Below the pieces are notes generated by a model. That model was not told the DNA's origin. It worked only from the letters and a program-made list of their open reading frames with translations, and searched no databases. Positions 50,649-61,724 of a stretch of DNA of 64,000 nucleotides are shown here, piece by piece. The first letter of the stretch is position 1. Each line of letters starts with the position of its first letter. A program made the position numbers and the translations under genes. The DNA lies in contig NC_064775.1 in NCBI RefSeq assembly GCF_011397635.1, positions 13,356,952-13,420,951 of the forward strand, in the 5' to 3' direction. This DNA comes from Epinephelus fuscoguttatus. Taxonomy: Eukaryota > Chordata > Actinopteri > Perciformes > Serranidae.

Positions 50649-53600
50649 GTAAGATCACCTTACCACGCTGCTCCTGTCAGCACCTAGTGTGTTTTGGTAC
50701 AATTAGAGGCGTTACCATCACTTGAAGTCTCACGTGAACAGTATTTCTAAAGTGTCATTTTGACAAGAACATTGAGAAGAAGAAACTATTTAAAATGAGG
50801 TGGAATCAAAGGTGCAACCACTGTGTCTCAAAAAAGGAAGAAAGAAAGAAAGAAAGCATGGTTACTGTAGGGATCATGTGGAGATTTTATGTATACCTAT
50901 TGGCACTTGACACTTTGACAACATACACCAGCAATGTGCTGTTTGCATCTAATAAATAAAAAATCAATAAGTCAAAAATCTTTCCATCTACAGTATAAGT
51001 GGCCCTGGAGCAAATGTTCCAACAGGGCTGGACATAAACACTTGCCAAGATGTGATCACCCTAATTCAACAGCAACAGGGATATCAATAAGAATCATGTT
51101 TGATCTATTATATTATACAATTTCAATCTGGCTTTAGCCTGTTTTATGGTACTGAAACTGCTGCCATTATGGTCACCAGTGATTTACACCTCACATCTGA
51201 CTCTGGTTGCTGCTAAATTTTAATATTAACTTCACTTGAAAAAGTTTTATTAGATGCAGTAATATAAGAATGAAAGGAAAACTGGGTTGGTACTAAGGAC
51301 ATGGCTCTCAACTTGCTAAATTCCTGCCTCACCACCAGTAGTTTCTCAGTTTTTGTGGGATGACGTCCTTCACATGTGCCCCACCTCACTGGTGATGCAC
51401 CCCAGGGATTTATTCTAGGGCCACTTTTGTTGTCTATATGCGACAAGTTGAATCATTACAAAATTACCTCAACTTGTCTTCTCAAATTCAGTTCACTTAA
51501 AATTTTACAAGAGCCTGCACACTAACTTTTGGAACACTAAATTTTAGAGTTAAAACAAATAGCTTCTTTTTACAGTTTGAATTATGGAGATTTCTAGATA
51601 CCATCTGAAATAACATTCTTCTTCTTACAAATGAAAAGTCGAATTAATAAGAAATAAAACACACCCTGGCTCAGTCCAATTCACTCAAGGGTTGTGCTTC
51701 CACCGCCTTATTTGTTCTGGTATGACCATTAGCTTATGGTGGCTAATGTAAGCTAACATAAGCAAACTTTAGATTGGATATTGCTTTGTCAGTTTGTTAT
51801 GACTCATCTTTATTTGTGCTACTGTTACATGATGTCTTAACATTTACCATTATCCTGTAATTTTGCTTAAGACTGAACAGAAGTCAGTGGTGTAGTGGTA
51901 GTTGATGAGGTGGGTGTACTACGAGGTAGATGAGTAGGTCACCAAGGAGGAAATGGGGTTCCTGTATATTCCAATGGACTTCTGACTGATAGGTGGGTAT
52001 ACTGGAAACCTGTAAACCATATACCTGCGTATACCCTCCACTTCATCACTGACAAAAGTTATAGTCTCTCTTTAGCTAGCATTTCATAGTATTTCAAAGC
52101 ACTTAAGTACAGACTTGGTTCTTTTTTTTATTCAGTATGTTCCCACCTCTCTGTTTTAATCCCAGCCACTCTCCAGCAGAAGTCTAAGCGACTGCGAGGC
52201 CGCAATGTGCACTTTGAAAGCGTGACAGTCTACTACTTCAACCGTAGACAGGGCTTCACCAGCGTGCCCACACAGGGTGGCAGCACCTTGGGGATGTCAC
52301 CACGTCACAGCGGGGTGAAGCGTTTCACCCTCAGGGAGTTTGCCCTGGAGCAGAAACGGAGCCACCGGAACATGCTGAGGGAACACCTCAAAGAGGAGAA
52401 GCTCAATGCAGTCAAACTCAAAGTCAGTGGGACAACTCAATATACTGAGCTTCAACATGTTTTTGTAGCCGTTTGTTAATTTTCCTCCTTAAAGTAAGGG
52501 CATTCATAATATACATTCTGCATGTCCTGTATCCAGTCTTAGTTAAAAGGGTTTGTCACATGTAATTATCCTGAGGGTCTAAATGGATGTGTAGGCCTGC
52601 ATTTCCGGTCCAGTCTTAATTTACCTTACCTTTCCTGTGCTCCAGCTGACTAAGAATGGCACTGTGTCATCCGTGGAGGCGGACAACCTGACGCTGGATG
52701 ACATCTCCGAAGATGACCTGGATGTGGACAACACGGAGGTGGATGATTACTTCTTCCTCCAGCCACTGACTACCAGGAGACGCCGTGTCCTTCTCCGTGC
52801 CTCAGGGGTCCGACGCATTGAAGTGGAGGAGAAGCATGAGCTGCGTGCCCTCCGCATGTCCCGGGAGGAGTGTGGGTGCCGCTGCCGGGGAATATGCGAC
52901 CCTGAGACCTGTGCTTGCAGCCTGGCCGGCATTAAGTGCCAGGTAAATGGAACTGTGGTGAGGCCCATCTATAATACTAAAGTGTTTTCATGTCTGTCTG
53001 TGCAGTAGAACTTCTTCAATGTCAAACACGCAGGCAGTTGACCAGGAGGGGGGTTGTTATTAGCTATAGCGTAGGCACATTTGTAATTTTAGCACTTCAT
53101 TTATCTCGAGTACACCATAGGTATTGAAATAGCATATGACAAAAAGTAACATCTAACGTTAGCTTACTGGGTTAACTAGCGTTTTCTTTCTGAGCAGAAG
53201 CTTGTTAGCATAGCTTGCTAGCCTCCATTTTTCGAGTACAAACTTGGCAGCACGACAATATGGAGGCCCATGAGGGACTTTATTAAATTATGTTGTGACT
53301 TAAATAATGTTTGCACAATAGGAAAATTTGGCTCCAGTATTTAAATTGAATTGTAATTTTCAAATTTGACTTAAAATTTAAATAATTTTCACAGTATAGC
53401 TGGTTAAGTCTGTGGGGAAAAAAAAGTCAAGTCATGACGTTTTAATTTTCACTTTTTTTTAATTTAATTTAAATTCTAAATTTCAATCAGTATTTGAATA
53501 TTGCCCTCTGAAAAGCAGGGTACAATTTTAAAAATTAAATGTCAAACAGCTTTTCCGTTTTCATTTTAATATGGTCATAGAACACCCATATGAGTATGTG

Positions 53601-55388
53601 AAAATTAAAATATAAATTGAGTTATTGCATTTTAATTCTTACCCAAATAACACCTAAATATGTGGAAAATTATAATTCTATTCTGGAATTACATTTTCAT
53701 TTCAAGTTTACATTAACATTTTTAATAAAGTCTCCCATGGGCTTCTATACACAGTTTCATTATAGTGAATATTTCCTTACATAAAAATTCAGGTCTATTC
53801 AGAATTTGATTGTACTTAAAAGATGTTAAGAATACAGTGAGTAGTGCCATCTGCCATTTGACAAAGAGCCTGGTACCTGTAGTGCCAACCCTCTGAGACA
53901 GCCTCAGTGCACTCTACCTCTCATCTGACATTTGTCTGGTGAAACCTGGTATTTCAAAAATGTTTAAAAATGTAAAAATGTACAGAGCCTTGGAAAAGCA
54001 GCCTTGTTTTGGGGCTTATGCATTAAGAATTTATCTTCAAGGTTTGGGAGGATTTTTGAACACAAAAGATGATTAAGTGCAATCGTTTAATGACACTTAA
54101 ACCATAGTTAAGTTAAGATTTTCAGGGTATTTAGAACATGAAGTTCTACTGCATTAAGGTGGATTTTGCAGTTTCTTCTCAAGCATGATCAGCTATAATT
54201 GGCAGCTGAATTCACCATTTCTGTCGCCACTGTTTGACACTGGTGGAATAAATTTGTCTTTGTCCTCAGGTGGACCGCATGTCCTTCCCCTGTGGCTGCA
54301 CCAAAGAAGGCTGCAGCAACAACACGGGACGCCTGGAGTTCAACCCAGTCCGGGTGCGCACCCACTTCCTGCACACCATCATGAAGCTGGAACTGGAGAA
54401 GAGCCGCGAGGAGCAGCAGCAGCAGCAGCAGCATCAGCAGCAGCAACCGGAGCAGCAGCTTGTAACCAATGGCAACGGTTACCATGGTGACTCCTCCTTG
54501 GTCCAGCAGCAGCAGCAGCAGCCGCCGCCGAACCTGCAGTTCCCATTGATGAGTGGCACGCCGCACATTCCCATCATGCACCTCCAGAACACAGGCGACA
54601 CGGATTCACATCTAGATGAGGAGGAGGAAGAGGAAGAGGAGGAGGAAGATGAAGAGGATGAGGATGATGAAGCGTATGAGGAAGACGAGGATGGCAGCAG
54701 TGTTTGCAGCGGGCTGTCGGACTGCAGCACACACAGCTTAGAAACAATTGACCCCGAGGAAGAAGAAGAGGACGAGGAGGATGAGGAAGAAGATGATGAC
54801 GATGAGGAGGAAGATGATGAGGAAGAGGAGGAAGATTGGGATTGCTCATTGCACGGAACGAGTCCTCCACCCTACTCAGTCCCACTTCCCTCTGTGCTGA
54901 GTTACACTAACAACACACTCATGAGCCTCAGTAACCCCTTCCACAGCACTCCCTCCATGCAGCATTATCAAATGGACAGCTCTGTAAATGACAGTCCTGC
55001 TTTCCTCAGTGAAAATGTCACCGTCACCCCCACACTCCCCACAGTAGAGACCGCATTAGAGTCTGAAATAAACCCAGAACTCCGCCGCCAAACAGAGCAG
55101 CAGAGCATTCCCTGCCATTTCCCCGACCCCACAGAGTCCCTGACACTCCAAACTTGCTCACATGTAGACACCCGTGAGAGTAACACTGCCCCTGCTGGTG
55201 CAGCCGACGAACAGCCGCTTTCAACAGACCTCCAGAACAATCCAGACCACCATGACTCACAGACTGAGGCTGGGTCTGTGGAGCAGACGGAGGAGGAAAT
55301 AAGGCAGCCGATAAAGGAGCGACCGGGACTGCAAACGCAGGGAGACGCTGATCAAATCACAGACACGTCATGCTCAGAGAGCACCTGA
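50504..55388 (+). CDS. csrnp3: Cysteine/serine-rich nuclear protein 3 (four coding exons, spliced, complete)
   Basis: Joined exons 50504-50648, 52166-52422, 52646-52942 and 54270-55388 give 605 residues and a TGA stop; every junction is GT-AG and in frame. The product begins MSGILKRK, carries a serine/aspartate-rich segment, then the [18 protein letters not shown] block and the EEKHELRA segment. A ten-cysteine cluster (about residues 210-248) spans the last junction, followed by the [20 protein letters not shown] block. These are hallmarks of the CSRNP (AXUD1/FAM130) family, and order and wording match CSRNP3 best (human about 585 residues, from memory). Family members are nuclear, sequence-specific DNA-binding transcriptional activators; CSRNP3 is mainly neural and was also named TGF-beta-induced apoptosis protein 2. 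The start at 50504 is preferred over the ATG at 50501 because it matches the family and has A at -3. The C-terminal half is unusually rich in glutamine and acidic runs. CSRNP1 or CSRNP2 is less likely, given the sequence match and the sodium-channel neighbour. Confidence 0.96.
50649..52165 (+). other. csrnp3: csrnp3 intron 2
   Basis: This intron lies between the phase-1 donor at 50649 and the acceptor ending at 52165. It carries a GAAA tetranucleotide run (50837-50856) and a decayed LINE reverse-transcriptase fragment (51110-51445, listed separately). Introns 3 (52423-52645, 223 bp) and 4 (52943-54269, 1.3 kb, very AT-rich) hold nothing else that I can name. Confidence 0.85.
51110..51445 (+). 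mobile_element. Decayed LINE (L2/CR1-like) reverse-transcriptase fragment in csrnp3 intron 2
   Basis: The + strand reads [19 protein letters not shown] at 51121, the FQSGFRxxHSTETALxxV motif, then [20 protein letters not shown] in place of SDSGxxSILxLLDLSAAFD. After a frame change come [15 protein letters not shown] and [15 protein letters not shown], the GVPQGSILGPLLFS motif. In-frame stops and a lost first catalytic aspartate region show a dead copy of roughly 330 bp. Orientation is the same as csrnp3. Confidence 0.8.
52166..52422 (+). CDS. csrnp3: csrnp3 second coding exon
   Basis: The acceptor is TTTTAATCCCAG and the donor is AAA|GTCAGT. The 257 nt plus one carried base encode 86 residues (49-134) and end in phase 0. 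The exon holds the most conserved part of the CSRNP N-terminal domain, including the [12 protein letters not shown] and [19 protein letters not shown] segments, then the charged [23 protein letters not shown] helix. Reading past the donor gives a short extension to a stop at 52477, which is intron. Confidence 0.95.
52646..52942 (+). CDS. csrnp3: csrnp3 third coding exon (start of cysteine cluster)
   Basis: The acceptor TTTCCTGTGCTCCAG precedes CTG-ACT-AAG, and CAG|GTAAAT ends the exon. It is 297 nt long, phase 0 at both ends (residues 135-233). It encodes the [23 protein letters not shown] acidic region, the [20 protein letters not shown] block and seven cysteines from about residue 210 to 232. 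The cluster continues directly in the next exon, which is strong support for the splice. Confidence 0.95.
54270..55388 (+). CDS. csrnp3: csrnp3 last coding exon (cysteine cluster end, poly-Q, acidic tracts)
   Basis: The acceptor TTTGTCCTCAG precedes GTG-GAC-CGC, which continues the cysteine-rich domain with three more cysteines (CGC..GC, residues 241-248). Then come the [17 protein letters not shown] helix, two glutamine runs (about 282-296, interrupted by one histidine, and about 310-315), an acidic tract from about 349 to 375, a serine/cysteine segment with [10 protein letters not shown], a second Asp/Glu tract about 396-424 and a low-complexity Ser/Thr/Glu-rich tail. The stop is TGA at 55386-55388. 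Reverse-strand open frames here are leucine/serine-repeat shadows of the acidic and CAG codons. Confidence 0.95.
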   Translation: MDRMSFPCGCTKEGCSNNTGRLEFNPVRVRTHFLHTIMKLELEKSREEQQQQQQHQQQQPEQQLVTNGNGYHGDSSLVQQQQQQPPPNLQFPLMSGTPHIPIMHLQNTGDTDSHLDEEEEEEEEEEDEEDEDDEAYEEDEDGSSVCSGLSDCSTHSLETIDPEEEEEDEEDEEEDDDDEEEDDEEEEEDWDCSLHGTSPPPYSVPLPSVLSYTNNTLMSLSNPFHSTPSMQHYQMDSSVNDSPAFLSENVTVTPTLPTVETALESEINPELRRQTEQQSIPCHFPDPTESLTLQTCSHVDTRESNTAPAGAADEQPLSTDLQNNPDHHDSQTEAGSVEQTEEEIRQPIKERPGLQTQGDADQITDTSCSEST

Positions 55389-55984
55389 TGATTCAAATGC
55401 TTCAGAGAGGGATCAGTTAATATTTGGAAATCTTTAGTCAAGAATTGTGACCTTCAACCATCCGTTTGATTTATTCTTGATAAGTGCACTTCCAAAGACA
55501 GAATGAGTCACACAGATTTTGACACAGAAGGCTCAGAGGTGATCTAATTTTAAATCACGTTGTCTCTAAATCTTTCTAAGACTGTTGGTTTAGACGATTG
55601 ACTAAAACATGCTCACTGACAAAGCTCTATGAAACAGTATTTCTGTATGTGACTGTAACTATATGAAGTATAATTTATGCCCTCTTACAAAGTATTTGAT
55701 CATGACAGCATGTTTCCTGGTTGTGACTGGCATCTATGACAAATCCAGATTTGGAGGTGCTTGTATTGTTTCACTATTTTCCACTGTGCTGGTGTCTCAT
55801 TGTTGCTGCTAATCGTTCTTAAATGCCTGTCTGTATAGCATGTGTTCAGTTTACTTAAGATGTTTCAAGACTAAAAATGATGTCACTGGCGAAACAGACA
55901 TGGTGGATTTTTGAAATTTTTACAGATTATCTGTCTCATGTACTACTGTCAGGGGATAATGAGAGTTATTTTTCAATGTGATTT

Positions 55985-56475
55985 TATCCCAACCCATCAA
56001 ATATTACCGCTTTGTCTATGGACTTCCACATACACATACAGTACGATGCGCTAGGTAACCTCCTGCGTCTATGGTTGACGTTCCGGGCAATTTACGCTTG
56101 TTTCATGCGTTTTGTCTTTTCAAAATACGCTTCAGTTTTCACAGGACATGTATAGTTTCTGCTCGTTAGATGCGACCTGCACAACATCAGTAAAAGGTTG
56201 AGAAAAAAAACGGTCATGGTTTGGCTTAAAATTCACATAGGAAACGAACAACGGACTCCTGGGTGAAAGTCCAGGTTTGTTTGACCCATCTTTCTCCCCT
56301 CCTGCCAGTCCCATAGAGACTTTTCATCTCTGTATATCACATTGTTACTGGCAGTGTTTCCAAACTGACAGCATCCAGTAATGTCATAAACTGATGCTGA
56401 CTGGCAGCGTATCATACCTCCCTGTAAGCTGCCTTTTTGAGTTGGTTTCTGACACCGAAATCACTGACATTTGAC
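55985..56475 (+). repeat. Dispersed repeat, copy 1 of a pair, inside the csrnp3 3' UTR
   Basis: It aligns over its whole length with 59345-59845: ATCCCAACCCATCAAATATT, TTGACGTTCCGGGCAATTTA, GTTTCTGCTCGTTAGATGC, GTCATGGTTTGGCTTAAAAT, GGGTGAAAGTCCAGGTTTGT and CTGGCAGCGTATCATA all have counterparts. The central part is a diverged ACCACTTGGTTA-family core. Confidence 0.8.
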
Positions 56476-56996
56476 CCACTGTACACCACCTGTCCTTCAA
56501 ACAGCAATGAGCAAGCAAACATAGTGTATCATTTATAGCAGCTGAATAGACATATTTGTTTCTCAGGAGTGGCATGAGAGCAAAAGAAGAGTGGACATTG
56601 GACTTTCATTCATCAGGTGGACACAGACATGATGACAGATGATTCTAACATGATTCTAATGTGTCAAACCACACCTGTTTGCTGCCGTGTTAGCTGTATC
56701 AACTTAAACTGTGATGCTGTATCAGTAGTGTGTTTACAGCTGCTTTCAGTCTCTTCAGTCTTACAGAAGATAAAACAATCTCAAGCCCATGTTTCAGCCT
56801 TCTCATAGTCAAAATGTAAATTATACTGTAATGTGAACATATCAAAATGTCGCCAACGACTTAGGCTAGGCTATAGATTTAACAAACATAATGCCAAATC
56901 ATGACCTTCGAGATAACGAACTTCTGTTTAATTTTATCTGCTGAAAAACACTTTTATGCATTTTTATTTTATTATTTACAGTCATGTCAACGATGT

Positions 56997-57002
56997 AATA
57001 AA
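56997..57002 (+). terminator. csrnp3: Candidate csrnp3 polyadenylation signal AATAAA
   Basis: A canonical hexamer about 1.6 kb after the stop codon, followed within 30 bases by T-rich and TG-containing sequence. Alternative hexamers at 57139 and 57221 are equally canonical, so two or three 3' ends are plausible. Confidence 0.45.
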
Positions 57003-57299
57003 GCTGCTCTGTTTCCAGTTTTCAGATGAGTAAAGGCTTGTGTCAGAGCAATTAACTTTGTCTCTCAATACTGCCAAACCCGGGGGCCAAATGTGTTTCA
57101 TGTTCTTTTTAAAGCAACTGTATGTTTCCATGAGTGTGAATAAAACACTTTTTAACATCCATCTAAGACTGAAGGTGTTTAATTCATTGTGTTAGTGGTG
57201 GAATTTACAGTATGTTAATAAATAAAGCAATAATTTCTACATCAGGACAAACAAAATCCATGTGATTTTCTCAGTGTATTCTATTTTTCTACCAGCAGA

Positions 57300-58090
57300 T
57301 GGCGTCTGTTGCCTAACAACTGACTTCCTCTTGCTTGCCACTGACGTCCTCAGACATGAGGAGGTTAAACCAGTCTTTTCTGACGTCAGTAAATGTGTTG
57401 ATCATGTTTTCTGCCGCAGGAACAGTCTGTGATCAGTTTTGCTCGGAACATCTGTCCTCTGTCAGCAACAAGAAGTATTTTAATCATCTATTTCTCACTG
57501 AAAAAAAAAAAAAAGTAAAGCCATGCTTTGGGGACACTGTGACGTCACAGCTGTGGCTTTCCTGTCTAAGTGCTGTGTCACCCTGCTGTCACATTCTCAT
57601 CTATACACCCCACCAGTGCTTCCAGTTTGTGTTGCACCGTGCTGCCTCTAGAGAGCACTGCTGAGTTAACAAGACTGTGTTTGGGTGAGGCGGAGATCAG
57701 ACAGGAGCAGGAGGGAGCCCTGTGTTCTCACCTCAATGGCTGGCCTGTTCATGTATAGAAATATGTTCAGGCTCATTGCATAACCACACAGCTGCAGCAG
57801 GTGCTGGGCACACCAGAGACTAATGCATTCAGTAGTGATCCTCCAACAATGGCACACATGATATAGGCAGTGCATTGGATTTCATCAGGAACACAAGGTC
57901 ATCTCTTGACTGCGCCCTTTCCTTATATAATCAAACCGCTAAGGTGTGTGTCCACTGTGATGGGGGGTTCGAGCAAACAGGGAATGCCTGCTTGCTTTAA
58001 GCTAGCAAGGTATTGTGGGTAAGCAAGCTCAGAGATGCTGCTGATCAATCACAGGCAGGGGAGCTGTAATGTTTGGTTGCCAGGCAACAG
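57300..58090. promoter_or_regulatory. Cluster of CRE-like and X-box-like sites between the convergent genes
   Basis: Three TGACGTC words (57342, 57381-57388 as TGACGTCA, 57540-57547 as TGACGTCA within a TGTGACGTCACA palindrome) and two X-box-like palindromes, GTTGCCTAACAAC (57308-57320) and GTTGCCAGGCAAC (58076-58088), lie within 790 bp. CREB/ATF and RFX sites often co-occur in neural control elements. The block is outside the obvious repeats. Function is inference. Confidence 0.3.
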
Positions 58091-58274
58091 GAAGGGAGAA
58101 GCAGGAGCAGGAAGGCGTTTGTAGGGGGCTGCTGGGTGGGGGTAGTCACAGCTTTTCACCTCCATCTCTCTCCCGTCTATCCCATCGCCAGTGTCTGTCT
58201 GGCTCTCTTGGCAGATGGCACTTGATTGTGCATAATGTGGAGCACACGCTGAGCAATAAGTTTAACAGCTAATA

Positions 58275-59340
58275 TGTTTAACACTGCATATATTGTTTAA
58301 AATTCACCTTTAAAGGACAATTTGTTTTTCCTGAAGCATATTCTAACATCCACTCATTCAGCCACGTTCCCTCAGTCTCTCCAACCCTCTGATCCCACCA
58401 AGGCTGTTCAGCTGTGACTCACTACATTTTCTGTTTTCTGCCTTTCAGAAATATAAATCTGTTTTATTTTTACCACTCACTATTTATCTTCAAGTGCTTT
58501 CAGCCTCATCCTTTGGCCTTCACCAGCACATGAAGATCAGTTGCTCAGTTGTCAGCTTCAGTTTCTATCTTTAGTTATGAAACAACAGATGGTCATAAAC
58601 AGGATGATGAAGGACAGGAGAGGTGGCTGAAAGCTCCAGAAGAAACTCAAATTAAAAATACATAATCCTCCTCTTACCTGTAGCACTTTTTGTTCATCTA
58701 GATTGTTGAGGTGTGAGTTGCCGAGTGTTGGAGATATCAGCTGTAGAGATGTCTGCCTTCTCTCCAATATAACAGAACTAGATGGCACTCGGCTTGTGGT
58801 GCTCAAAACACCATAATAATACATTTGGAAAACTCAACAGCAATGTCTCTGTACAGAGATCATGACCTGGTTACTCAAGATAATCCACAGACCTTGTTGT
58901 GAGCAGTTTCATGTAGGAACTATTTTCTTTCTACCGAACTACAGCCACCAGTTGTATCACCATTCAGAAGGAAGTGTGCATCTACTCATGGACAAGAGGC
59001 TTGTGATATGAGTAAATCAGTTTCTGGCTAGAACTATATTACAATGTATTAAAAAAGATTATAGCTGCTTAAAGATGCTGACTAGCATGAAATAAAATGT
59101 TCCAGGTATTTTGCCCTTTATTAAACATTTCTAGTGTTTTAGATACATTTTTAAAAAAGCAACATTTTGGAGTGTAATTGTGTGTAATTACAACACACAA
59201 AACATCCATGTGTGCAGTGCACTTTTGATGCCCTAAACAAGCCCCCTGCCAATACTTTATGATCATTAGTGTTATTGTTATATTTTGATATTTATTACTC
59301 AAAAAGACAAGAGCTAATGAGAAATAGACAACACCAACGT
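58275..59340. other. Intergenic DNA between csrnp3 and the sodium channel, nothing recognised
   Basis: No exon-like frame. Short AT-rich frames only. Confidence 0.4.
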
Positions 59341-59344
59341 TTTG

Positions 59345-59845
59345 TCATCCCAACTCGTCAAATATCGCTGCCTTGTCAGTGGCCTTTCATTTCTACATGT
59401 GATGCACAACATCACCTCCTACATCTGTTGTTGACGTTCCGAGACGGCGTGGAAATTTACGCTCATTACATGCACTGTCTTTTCAAACACACTTCCAATT
59501 ACACAAGAAATGCACAGTTTCTGTTTGTTAGATGCCTTATATTTGTATTTATTTTCTTGCACAACTTAAGCACATGGTTAGGTTTATCAAAAAAACATCA
59601 TGGTCTGGCTCAACATTCACACTGGAAGCGACCAGCGGGGCTCCGGGTGAAAGTCCTGGGTTTGTTGGACCCATCCGTCCCGCCTCCTGCCCACCCTAGA
59701 GGGACTTTCCAGCTCCTTCTGTTATATTGTTAGAGTCCGGTGGTGTTTTAACCTGATGCTGCTTGGTGGCGTATCATATCGCTGCAAAGGTGCCTTTTTG
59801 TGTTGGTGTCTGACAACTAAATCACAAACAGTTTGACAAGCTGGT
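59345..59845 (+). repeat. Dispersed repeat, copy 2 of a pair
   Basis: Same orientation as 55985-56475, about 3.36 kb away. Shared blocks include GTTGACGTTCCGAGACGGCG, TTACGCTCATTACATGCACT, CGGGTGAAAGTCCTGGGTTT and GGTGGCGTATCATA. Divergence is substantial, so these are old insertions rather than a recent duplication. Confidence 0.8.
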
Positions 59846-60474
59846 AATCATATTGAGTTGTCTCCGCTCAACCATTTACTTCCTTTATGTTCGATTTTTT
59901 TAATGTGCAGGGGGCCCCTCCTCTGAGTGCACCCTCACCTATAGGAAGATCCGCCACCGTACCCTTGTGGCTCTGTTTCACCCTCTGGCAGAGGTTACTG
60001 GGATCTCAGCTGCCTCCAATATATTCAGTTAATTATCCAGTGAATGAAAACAGGCCGTCATCTCGGTAGCTAAGTATCTGTTTAAACATCATTGAATATG
60101 CTGAGCCTCTCGCCTCCTCCCATCATGCCTCCAGCAACACGAGCTCTCACCTCACAATGAATGCATCCTGCATGCAAAGTATGCTTCCCAAAATAGGTTT
60201 TATTTTGGAAGTCTAGATTTTGTCTTTTGTTGCCACATCTTTGGTTATAACAAAAAAAAGTCACTTGTCACATTTTGCAAATCGATACATAGTTAGGTGT
60301 AACATGTACTTGAACCACATGAATGATCCTGTTCAACCAAAGTCCATACGTCAGGTTCGGATCACAGACCAAAGAGCGTGTGTCACTCACAGAAAAACCT
60401 TTTGAACCATTGAACAGAGAAAAGACTGCAAAGGAAATGGAGAAAATAAACAAGCATTTACAAAAAATATGTCC

Positions 60475-60480
60475 TTTATT
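60475..60480 (-). terminator. Candidate polyadenylation signal for the sodium-channel transcript
   Basis: AATAAA on the - strand, followed on that strand by an A/T-rich stretch. It lies about 3.2 kb past the stop codon, compatible with the long 3' UTRs of neuronal sodium channels, but there is no direct evidence of use. Confidence 0.25.
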
Positions 60481-61724
60481 CTTTTGGCTTTGAAATTATA
60501 TTACCATATGAGTGGACAGTAGTCACTTCTTGCATGCAGTTCACTAAAACACTACAAGCGCAATGAGAGATGGCTACTGATTGCTTCATGGTGTCTATCT
60601 ACAGATATGGGGACCATACATGTGTTTCATCGTGTGTTACAGTGCAGAAAGGAAAAAACGAGTTCTAGAAAAAATGTAAATCAAATCCGAGGACTGGAAA
60701 AATGCACTCATATCTACAGTAAAAATGTTATTTATAATCGGTGGAACACCCCGCAGACCCCAGATGCACACAAACACACGCACTCACATAAAGAGATAGA
60801 TGCTTACATTCTCCCTTTCTTACAAATAAACACATAGACACACGTCTCGCACACACGCACACTTACATGTATGACCGCCACACGTGGTATTACATAGCAG
60901 TGGGGATAAAAAGTGCTCTTACATCAAATGTAAGTGTGATGCATACTGTGGGCCCAAATAGCGATATTATTTACAAACCAAACCACTACATTAAAACCAC
61001 TCGCGTCTCAATTTAAACAACATGAAGGTCATACAAACATTTGTGATATTATAACCTTTAAATGTGATATATTGTCACGTTCTAGCTTGAGAGCAGTTAG
61101 AAAGACTGACATTTTCTTTTTAGAATATTTCATTACTTAAGGTTTTTTTCTTTACAGGAGCTCTGGGACGATAGAGGGGAGGACAACAAATGTGTTAGAG
61201 ACACTGCAATACGACAGAGTAGATATGAGTGCCACCTGAAAGGAACGGTTTTGACGTTTTAGGAAATAGGCTTCTTTGCTTTCTTGCTGAGAGGTAGATG
61301 AGAAGATTGATACTACTCTTGTGGAGGTACAGCTAGGATTGGACTAGAAGCAGGTACAAATTGCCTGAATCACTACTGAAGGGTTTCCACTGTGCGACCA
61401 ATGCGCAGGTGACAGGGTTGGTCAAGAGATGTAACATGTTAACAGGTCCTTCTCACAGCAGACATGTACAGAGTTGTCATAGCAGAAAAAGCACAGGTGA
61501 AACCACATTTACCGCCTTGTGTTTATACTTTTCTGCAAACCTGGTCAAGTTTGTCTTATAAGTTTACATCTGTGTCTCTGAAAACATGAATGCTTCACCC
61601 ACACATCTTCCCCCTGACAGCACAGTTTCAAGGTGGGCACCAATCCAGTGTCCGACCAAATGTCTCCCCTTCCGTTCCTGAGTCATGGTGTTAAGAAAAG
61701 TGTTTCTGCAGAACGTTGTGGTGT

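Larger units (their letters stand above)
55389..57020 (+). other. csrnp3: csrnp3 3' UTR (end inferred)
   Basis: After the stop at 55388 there is no continuing open frame. The first good polyadenylation signal I found is AATAAA at 56997-57002, followed by a T/G-rich stretch; further AATAAA copies at 57139-57144 and 57221-57226 could extend the transcript. The presumed UTR contains about 490 bp of dispersed repeat (55985-56475), so earlier cleavage at a non-canonical signal is possible. Confidence 0.55.

Noticed and set aside
54189..54885. Long reverse-strand open frames with poly-Leu, poly-Ser and Pro/His runs
   Set aside because: They are antisense shadows of the CAG and GAG/GAT codons of csrnp3, with no splice context or family resemblance.
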